Assembly: GCF_004339595.1 (NCBI RefSeq)
Contig: NZ_SMFU01000011.1
Location: 248,001-312,000 of the forward strand
Source: Marinobacterium mangrovicola
GTDB lineage: Bacteria; Pseudomonadota; Gammaproteobacteria; Pseudomonadales; Balneatricaceae
Length of the DNA stretch: 64,000 nucleotides
Direction: 5' to 3'
This document shows, piece after piece, positions 9,130-18,478 of this stretch. Position numbers and translations under genes: made by a program. The notes under the pieces were generated by a model that had not been told where the DNA came from, searched no databases, and was given only the letters and a program-made list of their open reading frames with translations. The number at the start of each line of letters is the position of its first letter. Within the stretch, counting starts at the first letter, position 1.

Positions 9130-9291
9130 TCAGTGCTCCATTTCATTGCCCCGCGGCGCAATTCCCCAAAACACCCCACCAATGAGGGTGATGGCGGCTC
9201 CGCCGATAATCCAGCTCCAGCCCATACCGAGCAGGCCGGCGAACTCTATGCCCAGGCCAGCGAGAAACAGTAGCGCGGTCAGGTAGATCAT
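9130..9291 (-). CDS. Small membrane protein (53 residues)
   Basis: The minus strand encodes MIYLTALLFLAGLGIEFAGL and continues to a C-terminus IAPRGNEMEH. It has two hydrophobic helices (about 1-22 and 25-44). AGGAGAG lies six bases before the ATG, a strong ribosome site for so short a frame. It is followed on the same strand by nothing nearby. Family not recognised. Confidence 0.6.
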   Translation of the reverse strand: MIYLTALLFLAGLGIEFAGLLGMGWSWIIGGAAITLIGGVFWGIAPRGNEMEH

Positions 9292-9339
9292 GGGTCTCTC
9301 CTATGCCGTTTAATCGCGTGTTTTCTCCAAGCCTAGCAA

Positions 9340-10431
9340 TCAGATGCCGGATTCGCCGGAAAGAATCTCATCCGGCATGCAGATTTCTCCGCTTTGTTCT
9401 GCCCTGTAGCCAGGGAGTTTATCTACCTCGTTGCTGAAGGCTTCGCTTTGCAGGTTGCTCAGCAAAGTCTTTACGGCGGGCATAGAAAGAGTGCGCTGAT
9501 GGCAGGCGAGCAGGTACTGCTCCTGTGCCAGCGGAATAAAGTCGAGCCCGAACTGGCTGGCGGCGGCCTGGACACCAAACCCCGTATCGGCCATGCCGGC
9601 GGCCACATGGGCGGCGATCGCCGAGTGGGTGTACTCCACACCGCTGCTGTCGAGCCACTCGTTGACCTCTATAGATGCGCGATGCATCAGCGCTTCCAGC
9701 AGTTGCCGTGTGCCCGAGCCCGGTTCTCGGTTGATAAAGCGGATATCCTCCCGGGCAAGATCGCTGATCGAGGTGATATTGAGCGGGTTGCCCGGCTGTA
9801 CCATCAACCCCTGCTGACGGGTGATAAAGCGGATTATGCGATGGGCGCGGGGTTTGAGCAGTTTCTGCGCCTGAGTGCGCATCTCCGAGTCGATCGCTTC
9901 CACCGGCAGGTGAAAGCCCGCCATATCGCACTGCTCCCTGGCGAGAGATGCCAGCGCTTCCTGACCATGGCGATACTGCAGATCCAGTTCAAACCCCTGG
10001 GCGAAGCGCGGCAGCAGCTCCACCGCGTAACCGTGACTGGCATGCAAACGCAGGCTTGGCCTACTACCCTCTAGTAGTCGGGAAAGTTCCAGATTGAGCT
10101 CAGAGGTGATGTTGTCCAGCTGGGGTTCCAGGCGGGCGATCACGCGCTTCTCCGCCCAAAGCAGTTTATCGCCCAGCGCGGTTAGGTGAGCGCCACGGCC
10201 TTTCTCCAGCTCCACCAGTGGGGTGCCGAAAAAATCGGCCCACTTGTTGAGTTGGTTCCAGGCGTGGCGATAGGAGATTCCGGCCTTGGCGGCGGCGCTG
10301 GTGAGCTTTTTATCCTTCTCTATATGTCGCAGCAGGATAAATAGCTGAGGGTCGAGTGTGCGACCCTGATCATCACGAAAAGACCAGGTCGGAACGATAT
10401 CGATTTTATGCGCTGTTTTTGAAATAGGCAT
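9340..10431 (-). CDS. ModE-like HTH regulator with periplasmic-binding-protein-like sensor domain
   Basis: A 363-residue transcription regulator divergent from the formate dehydrogenase operon and most likely its regulator. Residues about 25-110 form a ModE/LysR-like winged helix: KLTSAAAKAGISYRHAWNQL is the helix-turn-helix and GRGAHLTALGDKLL the wing. Residues about 125-340 form a substrate-binding domain like those that bind molybdate or tungstate (LHASHGYAVELLP, then REPGSGTR). The same architecture is found next to Fds and other molybdoenzyme genes. The ligand could be molybdate, formate or a cofactor precursor; sequence does not tell. Confidence 0.82.
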   Translation of the reverse strand: MPISKTAHKIDIVPTWSFRDDQGRTLDPQLFILLRHIEKDKKLTSAAAKAGISYRHAWNQLNKWADFFGTPLVELEKGRGAHLTALGDKLLWAEKRVIARLEPQLDNITSELNLELSRLLEGSRPSLRLHASHGYAVELLPRFAQGFELDLQYRHGQEALASLAREQCDMAGFHLPVEAIDSEMRTQAQKLLKPRAHRIIRFITRQQGLMVQPGNPLNITSISDLAREDIRFINREPGSGTRQLLEALMHRASIEVNEWLDSSGVEYTHSAIAAHVAAGMADTGFGVQAAASQFGLDFIPLAQEQYLLACHQRTLSMPAVKTLLSNLQSEAFSNEVDKLPGYRAEQSGEICMPDEILSGESGI

Positions 10432-10436
10432 TGTTT

Positions 10437-10528
10437 TTCATATTTGGAATATCTGCCCCTGATGGTAATTTGACCGCCACTATAAGAGCAATACATCCGT
10501 CAAAATATGCAGTGTGGTTCATATTTGG
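10437..10528. promoter_or_regulatory. Divergent control region with repeated TTCATATTTGG
   Basis: TTCATATTTGG occurs at 10437-10447 and exactly again at 10518-10528. TCAAAATATG at 10500-10509 is an imperfect inverted partner of the second copy. The copies flank both ends of the gap between the regulator and fdsG, so they are candidate operators for the adjacent regulator. I see no convincing -35/-10 pair. Confidence 0.5.
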
Positions 10529-10545
10529 CGGTTGGAGGAATAACA

Positions 10546-11043
10546 ATGAATACACCGGGAAGCGTTAGCTGGGAGCCGACAGCTGCGCAAGCCATCATCG
10601 ATGAGCTTAAGTCAAAGCCGGGAGCGCTGCTTCCGATTCTTCATGCAATTCAGAACCGTTTCGCCTATGTGCCGGAAGAGGCGGTGGCATTGATTGCGCC
10701 CGCGCTGAAGCTGTCCCGTGCTGAAGTACACGGCGTGATCAGCTTTTATCATCACTTCCGCACCCATCAGCCGGGGCGCCACGTGGTGGAGATCTGCCGT
10801 GCTGAAGCCTGCCAGGCGCAGGGATCCCGCGAGCTGGAAGCCCATGCCAAGGCGACTCTGGGTGTGGACTATCATGGCACCACCGCTGATCGTGCGGTCA
10901 CACTGGAGCCGGTCTACTGTCTGGGTAACTGCTCCTGCGGCGCATCTGTGCGTGTAGGCGACGAAATCTACGCCCGCATGACACCGGAGAGCTTCGACGA
11001 ACTGGTCGATGAGCTGCGTACCGAACGCCTGGAGGTGTTGTGA
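10546..11043 (+). CDS. fdsG: NAD-dependent formate dehydrogenase, gamma subunit
   Basis: NuoE-like 2Fe-2S subunit that passes electrons within the diaphorase part of soluble formate dehydrogenase. It has 165 residues. The four cluster cysteines are visible as CRAEAC (C84, C89) and CLGNC (C125, C129), the thioredoxin-fold pattern of this family. The start at 10546 follows GGAGG; an upstream in-frame ATG at 10507 has none. It is the first gene of fdsGBACD, and its TGA overlaps the ATG of fdsB. Confidence 0.95.
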   Translation: MNTPGSVSWEPTAAQAIIDELKSKPGALLPILHAIQNRFAYVPEEAVALIAPALKLSRAEVHGVISFYHHFRTHQPGRHVVEICRAEACQAQGSRELEAHAKATLGVDYHGTTADRAVTLEPVYCLGNCSCGASVRVGDEIYARMTPESFDELVDELRTERLEVL

Positions 11044-12647
11044 TGAGTTCTGTGATGGCTGCTACCCGTATCTATATTCCCTCCGACACCACGGCGAAAG
11101 CTCTGGGTGCGGATCGCGTTGCCCGCGTTATCGAAGCGACGGCAAAAGAGCAGGGCGTTGAGCTCGAGATCGTGCGCAACGGTACCCGTGCACTCTACTG
11201 GCTGGATCCGCTGATTGAAGTGGATACGCCGGAAGGTCGTTTCGGCTACGGCCCGGTAACGGTGAAAGACGTGGACTCCCTGTTCGCGGCCGAGTTCTGG
11301 AGCGGTGAAACCGCTCATCCGCTGGCTGTAGGTCTGGTTGAAGAGATTCCCTACCTTAAGCGTCAGCAGCGTCTGACCTTTAGCCGAGCCGGTGTTACCG
11401 ATCCGCTGTCGCTGAGTGATTATGAAGCTCATGACGGCTACAAGGGTCTGCGCAACGCACTGAAACTGGAAGCCCAGGGCATCGTCGATGCTGTGAAAGC
11501 CTCCGGCCTGCGTGGCCGTGGCGGTGCAGCGTTCCCTACCGGTATCAAGTGGCAGACCGTGCTGGATGCCAACTCCCCGGAACAGCAGAAGCAGAAATAT
11601 ATCGTCTGCAACGCTGACGAAGGCGACTCCGGTACCTTCGCCGACCGCTTGGTGATGGAGTGCGATCCGTTCATGCTGATCGAAGGCATGACCATCGCCG
11701 GTCTCGCCGTGGGTGCGACCCAGGGTTACATCTACCTGCGCTCCGAATACCCGTTGGCTGACAAGAACCTGAATGCGGCCATCGAAAGCGCCTACGCCAA
11801 CAACCTGCTGGGTGAAGATATCCTCGGCAGCGGTCGTCACTTCGATCTGGAAGTGCGTGTCGGTGCTGGCGCCTACATCTGCGGTGAGGAAACCTCGCTG
11901 TTGGAGAGCCTTGAAGGCAAGCGCGGTCTGGTCCGTGCCAAGCCGCCGCTACCGGCCATCGTGGGTCTGTTCGGTCAGCCCACCGTGGTCAACAACGTAC
12001 TGTCCCTTGCGGCGGTGCCGTTCATCCTCGACAAGGGTGCCCAGGCCTACGCTGACTGCGGTATGGGTCGTTCACGCGGTACGCTGCCGTTCCAGGTGGC
12101 TGGTAACGTCAAGCAGGGCGGTCTGGTTGAGCTGGCGTTTGGTCCTACCCTGCGCGAGCTGATGTTTGATTTTGCCGGCGGTACCCGTAACGGGCGTCCG
12201 CTGCGTGCGGTTCAGGTCGGTGGCCCGCTGGGCGCTTACCTGCCGGAAAGCCAGTGGGATACACCGCTGGATTATGAAGAGTTTGCCAAGGTCGGCGCCG
12301 TACTCGGTCACGGTGGCGTGGTGATGTTCGACGATACCGTCGACATGGGCGAGCAGGCGCGTTTCTCCATGGAGTTCTGCGTTGCCGAGTCCTGCGGTAA
12401 GTGCACTCCCTGCCGTATCGGTTCTACCCGCGGCGTCGAGGTAATCGACCGTATCCGCGCCGGTCAGAATGTGGATGCCAATCTGGAACTGCTTTCCGAC
12501 CTTTGCGAGACCATGCTGGACGGTTCTCTTTGTGCCATGGGCGGCATGACTCCCTTCCCTGTTCAGAGTGCGGTTAAGCACTTTGGGGAAGACTTCGTTA
12601 AACACTCAACCAGTGAGCACCTTAACAGCGTGCTGGAGGAGGCCTGA
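11043..12647 (+). CDS. fdsB: NAD-dependent formate dehydrogenase, beta subunit
   Basis: NuoF-like subunit carrying FMN, an NAD+ site and a 4Fe-4S cluster; here NAD+ is reduced with electrons from formate. The 534-residue protein has an N-terminal extension of about 110 residues, probably thioredoxin-like. The nucleotide-binding motif GLRGRGGAAFPTG follows (about 155-167), then CNADEGDSGTFADR, and the cluster motif ESCGKCTPCRIG with a fourth cysteine in GSLCAMGG. The ATG at 11043 overlaps the fdsG stop (TGATG), which suggests translational coupling. A GTG three bases earlier is possible. Confidence 0.95.
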   Translation: MSSVMAATRIYIPSDTTAKALGADRVARVIEATAKEQGVELEIVRNGTRALYWLDPLIEVDTPEGRFGYGPVTVKDVDSLFAAEFWSGETAHPLAVGLVEEIPYLKRQQRLTFSRAGVTDPLSLSDYEAHDGYKGLRNALKLEAQGIVDAVKASGLRGRGGAAFPTGIKWQTVLDANSPEQQKQKYIVCNADEGDSGTFADRLVMECDPFMLIEGMTIAGLAVGATQGYIYLRSEYPLADKNLNAAIESAYANNLLGEDILGSGRHFDLEVRVGAGAYICGEETSLLESLEGKRGLVRAKPPLPAIVGLFGQPTVVNNVLSLAAVPFILDKGAQAYADCGMGRSRGTLPFQVAGNVKQGGLVELAFGPTLRELMFDFAGGTRNGRPLRAVQVGGPLGAYLPESQWDTPLDYEEFAKVGAVLGHGGVVMFDDTVDMGEQARFSMEFCVAESCGKCTPCRIGSTRGVEVIDRIRAGQNVDANLELLSDLCETMLDGSLCAMGGMTPFPVQSAVKHFGEDFVKHSTSEHLNSVLEEA

Positions 12648-12649
12648 TC

Positions 12650-15520
12650 ATGTTGCAGCATTTTGATCCGAACAAAGACTACGGTACCCCGGCGTCACTG
12701 AGCGAAAAACTGGTGACACTGGAGATCGACGGCGTTGAGATCAGCGTGCCGGAAGGCACCTCCGTCATGCGTGCCGCCGCGCTGGCCGATATCAACATTC
12801 CGAAGCTATGTGCCACCGATAACCTGGAGTCTTTCGGCTCCTGCCGTATCTGCGCAGTGCAGATCGAAGGTCGTCGCGGCACGCCGGCGTCCTGCACCAC
12901 GCCGGCCGAAGCCGGCATGAAGGTGACCACCCAGAACGAAAAGCTCGCCAAGCTGCGTCGCAACATCATGGAGCTGTACATCTCCGATCATCCGCTGGAC
13001 TGTTTGACCTGTCCGGCCAACGGCGATTGCGAGCTGCAGGATATGGCGGGTGCTGTCGGCCTGCGTGAAGTGCGCTACGGCTTCGATGGCGAGAACCATC
13101 TGGATGCGCCGAAAGACACCTCTAACCCGTACTTCACCTTCGATGCCAGCAAATGCATCGTCTGCTCACGCTGCGTGCGTGCCTGCTCCGAAGTTCAGGG
13201 TACCTTCGCACTGACCATCGATGGCCGCGGTTTCGACTCCAAGGTCGCTGCTGGCCAGGACGAAGACTTTCTCGACTCCGAGTGTGTCTCCTGCGGTGCC
13301 TGTGTCCAGGCCTGCCCGACCGCCACGCTGATGGAAAACTCCGTCATCGAAATGGGTCAGCCGGAGCACAGCGTTGTCACTACCTGCGCATACTGCGGTG
13401 TGGGCTGCTCGTTCAAGGCTGATATGAAGGGCGACCAGGTTGTTCGTATGACTCCCTATAAGGGCGGTGAAGCGAACCACGGTCACTCCTGCGTCAAGGG
13501 CCGTTTCGCCTTTGGTTACGCGACTCACAAAGATCGTATCCGCGCACCGATGATTCGTGACTCCATCGATCAGCCGTGGAAGGAAGTTAGCTGGGAAGAG
13601 GCCATCGGCTTCGCCGCTCGTCGTCTGAAAGAGATCCAGGCTGAACACGGTCGCGAGAGTATCGGTGGTATCACCTCATCTCGCTGCACCAACGAAGAAA
13701 CCTACCTGGTTCAGAAACTGATCCGTGCCGGTTTCGGTAACAACAACACCGATACCTGTGCCCGTGTCTGCCACAGCCCCACCGGCTATGGTCTGAAGCA
13801 GACTCTCGGTGAGTCCGCGGGTACCCAGACGTTTGATTCCGTGATGCAGTCCGACTGCGTGCTGGTGATCGGTGCCAACCCCACCGACGCGCACCCGGTA
13901 TTCGGTTCCCTGATGCGTCGCCGACTGCGTGAGGGCGCCAGCCTGATCGTGGCTGATCCGCGTCATATCGACCTGCTGGATACACCGCACCTGAACGACT
14001 CCATGCACCTGCCGCTGCGACCGGGTACCAACGTGGCCCTGGTTAACGCGCTGGCACACGTGGTGGTGACCGAAGGTCTGGAAGACAAGGAATTCATCGC
14101 CAAGCGTTGCGAAGGCGATGCCTACAGCAAATGGCGTGATTTCATCTCCGACGAGCGCCACTCACCGGAGCACATGGAAGCGGTAACCGGGGTTGCTGCT
14201 GCCGACATCCGTCAGGCTGCGCGCACCTACGCGACCGCCGGCAACGCTGCGATCTACTACGGTCTGGGCGTCACCGAGCACAGCCAGGGTTCCACCATGG
14301 TAATGGGTATCGCCAACCTGGCGCTGGCCACCGGCAACATCGGCCGCGAAGGTGTGGGTGTGAATCCGCTGCGTGGTCAGAACAACGTGCAGGGTTCCTG
14401 CGACATGGGCTCCTTCCCGCACGAGCTGCCGGGCTACCAGCACGTGGCTGATCCGGTTGCCCGTGGCCGCTTTGAAGCGGTCTGGGGTGTAGAGATTGAT
14501 CACGAGCCGGGCCTGCGTATCCCGAACATGTTCGATGCCGCTATCGCCGGTCAATTCCGCGCCATGTACGTACAGGGCGAGGATATCGCTCAGTCCGACC
14601 CGAACACCCAGCACGTCGAACAGGCGCTGCGCGCGCTGGACTGCCTGATCGTGCAGGATATTTTCCTTAACGAGACCGCCAAGTTCGCACACGTGCTGCT
14701 GCCGGGCTCCACCTTCCTTGAGAAGAACGGTACATTCACCAACGCCGAGCGCCGTATCAACCGCGTTCGCAAGGTGATGCCGCCGATCGCCGGTAAGGAA
14801 GACTGGGAAGTGACCGTCGAGCTGTCCAACGCCCTGGGCTACCCGATGGACTACAGCCATCCGTCCGAGATCATGGACGAGATCGCCAGCCTGACGCCGA
14901 GCTTCAAGAACGTCAGCTACGAAAAACTGGAACAGGAAGGCAGCCTGCAGTGGCCGTGTAACGACGAGCATCCGGTGGGTTCACCGATCATGCACGTGGA
15001 AAACTTCCCGATCGGCGATGGCAAGGCTCACTTCGCGATTACCGAGTTCGTGGCTACCACCGAGCGCTCAAGCCGCCGCTACCCGCTGTTGCTGACCACC
15101 GGTCGTATCCTCAGCCAGTACAACGTGGGTGCGCAGACCCGTCGTACCGACAACCAGGCCTGGCATGACGAGGATATTCTCGAAGTGCATCCGTATGATG
15201 CGGAAGAGCGTGGTATCAAGGATGGCGACTGGCTGGGTATCTCCAGCCGTGCAGGTCATACCGTACTGCGGGCTCTCGTCAGCGAGCGCATGCAGCCGGG
15301 CGTGGTCTACACCACCTTCCACCACCCGCACAGTGGTGCCAACGTGATCACCACCGATAACTCCGACTGGGCAACCAACTGTCCGGAGTACAAGGTGACC
15401 GCGGTGCAGGTCGAGAAAGTGACTCAGCCGTCTGAATGGCAGAAGAACTTCCACGACAACCACGAACGTCAGCAGAGCTTCCTCAAGGAAGCGGCTGCCG
15501 CGGCGGCGGAAGCTCAGTAA
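12650..15520 (+). CDS. fdsA: NAD-dependent formate dehydrogenase, catalytic alpha subunit
   Basis: Molybdenum bis-pyranopterin enzyme that oxidises formate to CO2 in the cytoplasm. Its 956 residues hold, in order: a 2Fe-2S domain (C54, C65, C68, C82), a His/Cys 4Fe-4S site (HPLDCLTCPANGDC, 114-127), two ferredoxin-type clusters (C169-C179, C212-C222), the proximal cluster CAYCGVGC (246-253) with C281, then the molybdopterin domains. The Mo-site motif ARVCHSPTGYG puts a cysteine at 374 and histidine at 375, so this is the Cys and not the selenocysteine type. No residue looks missing. GGAGGAGG lies before the ATG, and the TAA overlaps the next ATG. Confidence 0.96.
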   Translation: MLQHFDPNKDYGTPASLSEKLVTLEIDGVEISVPEGTSVMRAAALADINIPKLCATDNLESFGSCRICAVQIEGRRGTPASCTTPAEAGMKVTTQNEKLAKLRRNIMELYISDHPLDCLTCPANGDCELQDMAGAVGLREVRYGFDGENHLDAPKDTSNPYFTFDASKCIVCSRCVRACSEVQGTFALTIDGRGFDSKVAAGQDEDFLDSECVSCGACVQACPTATLMENSVIEMGQPEHSVVTTCAYCGVGCSFKADMKGDQVVRMTPYKGGEANHGHSCVKGRFAFGYATHKDRIRAPMIRDSIDQPWKEVSWEEAIGFAARRLKEIQAEHGRESIGGITSSRCTNEETYLVQKLIRAGFGNNNTDTCARVCHSPTGYGLKQTLGESAGTQTFDSVMQSDCVLVIGANPTDAHPVFGSLMRRRLREGASLIVADPRHIDLLDTPHLNDSMHLPLRPGTNVALVNALAHVVVTEGLEDKEFIAKRCEGDAYSKWRDFISDERHSPEHMEAVTGVAAADIRQAARTYATAGNAAIYYGLGVTEHSQGSTMVMGIANLALATGNIGREGVGVNPLRGQNNVQGSCDMGSFPHELPGYQHVADPVARGRFEAVWGVEIDHEPGLRIPNMFDAAIAGQFRAMYVQGEDIAQSDPNTQHVEQALRALDCLIVQDIFLNETAKFAHVLLPGSTFLEKNGTFTNAERRINRVRKVMPPIAGKEDWEVTVELSNALGYPMDYSHPSEIMDEIASLTPSFKNVSYEKLEQEGSLQWPCNDEHPVGSPIMHVENFPIGDGKAHFAITEFVATTERSSRRYPLLLTTGRILSQYNVGAQTRRTDNQAWHDEDILEVHPYDAEERGIKDGDWLGISSRAGHTVLRALVSERMQPGVVYTTFHHPHSGANVITTDNSDWATNCPEYKVTAVQVEKVTQPSEWQKNFHDNHERQQSFLKEAAAAAAEAQ

Positions 15521-16371
15521 TGAGCGCCAACCCGGGCCGCAAAGCGTTCAGGGTCACGCAGCGTCGGGGTGCTGAGTCGGCAACGGCTCAGGACCTGCTG
15601 GCGGAAGAGGTCGCGGTAGCGCTTGTCTACAACGGCCTCTCCCATGTGGTGATGATGGCAAGCCCGATGGACCTGGACGACTTTGCGCTGGGTTTCAGCC
15701 TGTCGGAAGGGATCATCGAGCGGCCGGAGCAGCTCTACGGTGTGGAGCAGGTACCGCAGAAACAGGGCATCGAGCTGCATATCGAGATCGCCAGCGAGTG
15801 CTTTGCAAAGCTCAAGGAGCACCGCCGTAACCTGGCCGGTCGCACCGGCTGCGGTCTCTGCGGTGCCGAGTCGCTGCAGCAAGCGGTGGCCACGCCCAAG
15901 CCTGTCCCAGCACTGGCGTTGCCAGACGGTGAGAGCATTGAAAACGCCCTGGCGCAGCTGCGGCAGAATCAGCCGCTGCAGTCCGTCACCGGCGCGGTGC
16001 ATGGTGCGGCCCTGTGTGATCTGGGCGGCAATATCCTGCTGCTCAGAGAAGATGTGGGTCGTCATAACGCACTGGACAAGCTGATCGGCGCCCGTGCAGA
16101 AGATCGCGATGATTATCCTGCTAATGAGGATAGCTTCGTCCTGATCTCCAGCCGCGCCAGTTACGAGATGGTCAACAAGTGCAATGCCATGGGTATCTCG
16201 ACGCTGGTGGCGGTATCGGCCCCCACCGCGCTGGCCGTGGAGCATGCATCGATGGCCGGAATGAACCTGGTAGGCTTTGCCCGCACCGGACGCCATGTGG
16301 TTTATACCACCAGTGCGGCCGCTCAGAGCGGTATAACCGAAGAACAAATTAGCTTAGCGAGAGCAAAATAA
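15520..16371 (+). CDS. fdhD: FdhD/FdsC, sulfur-transfer protein for formate dehydrogenase
   Basis: A 283-residue FdhD-family protein. In E. coli FdhD moves sulfur from IscS to the molybdenum cofactor before its insertion. The conserved GCGLCG motif places the key cysteines at 111 and 114, and VTGAVHGAALCD and REDVGRHNALDK are the other family blocks. The start is set at 15520 within TAATG, coupled to fdsA. In other fds operons this gene is called fdsC, and the order matches. Its TAA overlaps the fdsD start in the same way. Confidence 0.94.
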   Translation: MSANPGRKAFRVTQRRGAESATAQDLLAEEVAVALVYNGLSHVVMMASPMDLDDFALGFSLSEGIIERPEQLYGVEQVPQKQGIELHIEIASECFAKLKEHRRNLAGRTGCGLCGAESLQQAVATPKPVPALALPDGESIENALAQLRQNQPLQSVTGAVHGAALCDLGGNILLLREDVGRHNALDKLIGARAEDRDDYPANEDSFVLISSRASYEMVNKCNAMGISTLVAVSAPTALAVEHASMAGMNLVGFARTGRHVVYTTSAAAQSGITEEQISLARAK

Positions 16372-16601
16372 TGTCGCAGAGTGAAATGGACCGACTGGTC
16401 CAGATGATCAACCAGATCGCTATCAACAACATCAGCGCCGGCGATGAAAACGCCGTGGCTGAGATGATCGCCGGCCATGTTCAGAAGTTCTGGTCACGCC
16501 GGATGAAACAGATGCTGGGCGAGTATGTAGAGCAGGGCGGCGAAGAGCTGCACCCGGCTGCCAAGCTGGCGGCTCAGAAGCTGAGCGCTCAGGCAGCTTG
16601 A
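16371..16601 (+). CDS. fdsD: Formate dehydrogenase delta subunit
   Basis: A 76-residue helical protein matching the FdsD family (MSQSEMDRLVQMINQIAINN, then HVQKFWSRRMKQML). FdsD closes fdsGBACD operons. It is found in the purified enzyme of some species and is thought to help assembly or stability. The ATG overlaps the fdhD stop, and a terminator follows 22 bases after the gene. Confidence 0.92.
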   Translation: MSQSEMDRLVQMINQIAINNISAGDENAVAEMIAGHVQKFWSRRMKQMLGEYVEQGGEELHPAAKLAAQKLSAQAA

Positions 16602-16622
16602 TTCAGTCTGTCTAGCACGATG

Positions 16623-16648
16623 AAAAGGCCGCGTTATGCGGCCTTTTT
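16623..16648 (+). terminator. Rho-independent terminator of the fds operon
   Basis: AAAAGGCCGC (16623-16632), loop GTTAT, then GCGGCCTTTT (16638-16647) in a T-run. Strong stem. It may also serve the opposing amidohydrolase gene through the A-run on its left. Confidence 0.9.
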
Positions 16649-16678
16649 CGTTATGGGGTGGTTAATGAACGGCCCAGC

Positions 16679-18478
16679 TCAGTTGACTCCCTGATGCCAG
16701 GCATCCAGCAGGTGATGTGCGTTTTCCTGGTCCGCAATCAACGGTGGGCGTCGCAGTGCGTTCGCGGCCATCTCGCCATTCGCTTGATAGACAACTTCGC
16801 CATCCTTGATGGTCATGAGTACCTGGAGTTGATCCAGGGTTTCCGGGTCGATGGCGGTCGGGTCTGCAGACAGGATGACAAAGTCGGCGACCTTGCCTTT
16901 CTCGATGCTGCCCTTGCTGTTTTCCTCAAACTGCTGCCAGGCGGGCCAGATGGTCATCGCCTTGAGTGCTGTCATCACGTCAACGCGTTGCGTAGGCCCC
17001 AGGATATCGCCGGAGCGGGTGCGCCGGGTAACTGTGGCGTCGAGTATGCGCATGCTGTCGGGGAAGGCTACGGGTGCGTCATGGTGGGAGCCGAACATCA
17101 TATCGCGTGCACGTACCCAGCCGGTCGGCGAGATGTTCTCGGCGTTAACCGGGCCGACGGTGTGGTCCCGGTGCCAGTCGCCCCAGTAAAAGGTGTGCAT
17201 CGGGAACAGTGACATAAATACGCCCAGCTCCTTGTAGCTGTCCACCTGGTCCTCACGCAGGAACTGACCGTGAATCAGTACCGGGCGGTTGCCCGGATCG
17301 CCATAGGTTTGTTGCGCGTTCTTCAACGCATCGATAAGCATATCGGATGCGCCCTCGCCGTTGGCATGGGTGATCACCTGTATGTCGTGCTGGTAGCACC
17401 AGTTTACTGAGTCCTGTACCTGCTCCATGGTCACTGCAGCATAGCCAGCATAACCTTCCGGATAATCACCTACCGGGTCGTAATAGGGGCGGTCACGCAG
17501 GGCGGTGAAGCCTTGGGGGGAACCGTCGATGGTCAGCTTGCAGCCGCCGACCCGAACATGACCTGTGTAGTCGTTTGAAACATTGGCTTCCAGGTAGTCT
17601 TTGGCTTCGAGAACGTCGGGAAAGGCGATAACGTCGATCGGCAGCTTGCCGGCCAGGTCTACCGCTTTCAGCGCTTCAACGACGCCGCCGGAAGAGCGGC
17701 CATCCTGAGAGGTGGTATAGCCGAACTGTGCCCACATCTTTGCACCGGCCGCGGCAAAGGCCTGGAGTCCCTCGGGGCCGAGCTCAGACAGCATCGGCAC
17801 CAGCGTTGTGAAAAAAGCGTACTCTTCCAGCACGCCGTTTGGCTCGCCGTTACTATCCCTGCGAATGACACCGCCGGCGGGATTCTCCGTGGATGCGTTG
17901 ATGCCGGCCATCTCCAGCGCTTTCGAATTCGCCACACCCAGGTGGCCTGACTGGTGCACGATCATTATTGGGTATTCGGTGGAGACCGCGTCCAGGTCCT
18001 CCCGGGTAGGGTGTCTGAGCTCCTTGAGCTGGGCGTTGTCGTAGCCGAAACCGATGATCATTTTGACCTGTTTGACCGCCTCGGCATTGGTTTCAGCCCA
18101 GTTGAGCAGGCTCTGCTGCAAGCTGGCGATATCGGTGACTTTGCCATCCGGCGGCGCAAGCAGGTTAGCTGACAGGGCCTGAATGCCGCCCATCACCACA
18201 TGGCCATGGCTGTCGACAAAACCGGGCAGCAGTGCCCGACCTTCCAGGTCGATCAGTTGGGTTGTGTCGGTCTGAAACGAAGTGACCTCGGCCAGGTCGC
18301 CGACTGCCAGAATCTGGCCATCTTTCACGGCTACGGCATCAGCTCTCGGCTGAGCGTCATTGATCGTCAGGATAGAGCCACCCATATAGATGGTATCTGC
18401 ACTGTCTTGTGCCGCTGCTATGCCGGAAAGGAAAAGACCGGTGCCGAGAAGAAGGGGGACGTAAGCTTTGCTGGCCAT
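16679..18478 (-). CDS. Exported amidohydrolase, YtcJ-like
   Basis: A 599-residue metal-dependent hydrolase of the amidohydrolase-3 group. A signal peptide is clear (MASKAYVPLLLGTGLFLSGI, cleavage likely after AAA at 21-23), so it should act in the periplasm. The metal motif is PGFVDSHGHVV (H91, H93). Later histidines in THANGEGASDMLID and LIHGQFLREDQ fit the TIM barrel, and GKVADFVILSADP is the usual C-terminal beta-sandwich strand. YtcJ relatives include N-substituted formamide deformylase. A formate-releasing role beside fds is tempting but is inference only. GAGGAC lies before the ATG. Confidence 0.85.
   Translation of the reverse strand: MASKAYVPLLLGTGLFLSGIAAAQDSADTIYMGGSILTINDAQPRADAVAVKDGQILAVGDLAEVTSFQTDTTQLIDLEGRALLPGFVDSHGHVVMGGIQALSANLLAPPDGKVTDIASLQQSLLNWAETNAEAVKQVKMIIGFGYDNAQLKELRHPTREDLDAVSTEYPIMIVHQSGHLGVANSKALEMAGINASTENPAGGVIRRDSNGEPNGVLEEYAFFTTLVPMLSELGPEGLQAFAAAGAKMWAQFGYTTSQDGRSSGGVVEALKAVDLAGKLPIDVIAFPDVLEAKDYLEANVSNDYTGHVRVGGCKLTIDGSPQGFTALRDRPYYDPVGDYPEGYAGYAAVTMEQVQDSVNWCYQHDIQVITHANGEGASDMLIDALKNAQQTYGDPGNRPVLIHGQFLREDQVDSYKELGVFMSLFPMHTFYWGDWHRDHTVGPVNAENISPTGWVRARDMMFGSHHDAPVAFPDSMRILDATVTRRTRSGDILGPTQRVDVMTALKAMTIWPAWQQFEENSKGSIEKGKVADFVILSADPTAIDPETLDQLQVLMTIKDGEVVYQANGEMAANALRRPPLIADQENAHHLLDAWHQGVN

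Noticed and set aside
10469-10495. TTGACC followed by TATAAG as a promoter for fdsG
   Set aside because: The two hexamers are far too close to act as a -35/-10 pair.
11438-15463. Long open frames on the strand opposite to fdsB and fdsA
   Set aside because: They mirror the codon bias of the fds genes, have no ribosome sites, and their translations show no known motif.
16679-18478. The amidohydrolase as a fifth metabolic gene of the formate dehydrogenase operon
   Set aside because: It lies on the other strand behind a strong terminator and is exported, whereas formate dehydrogenase is cytoplasmic.
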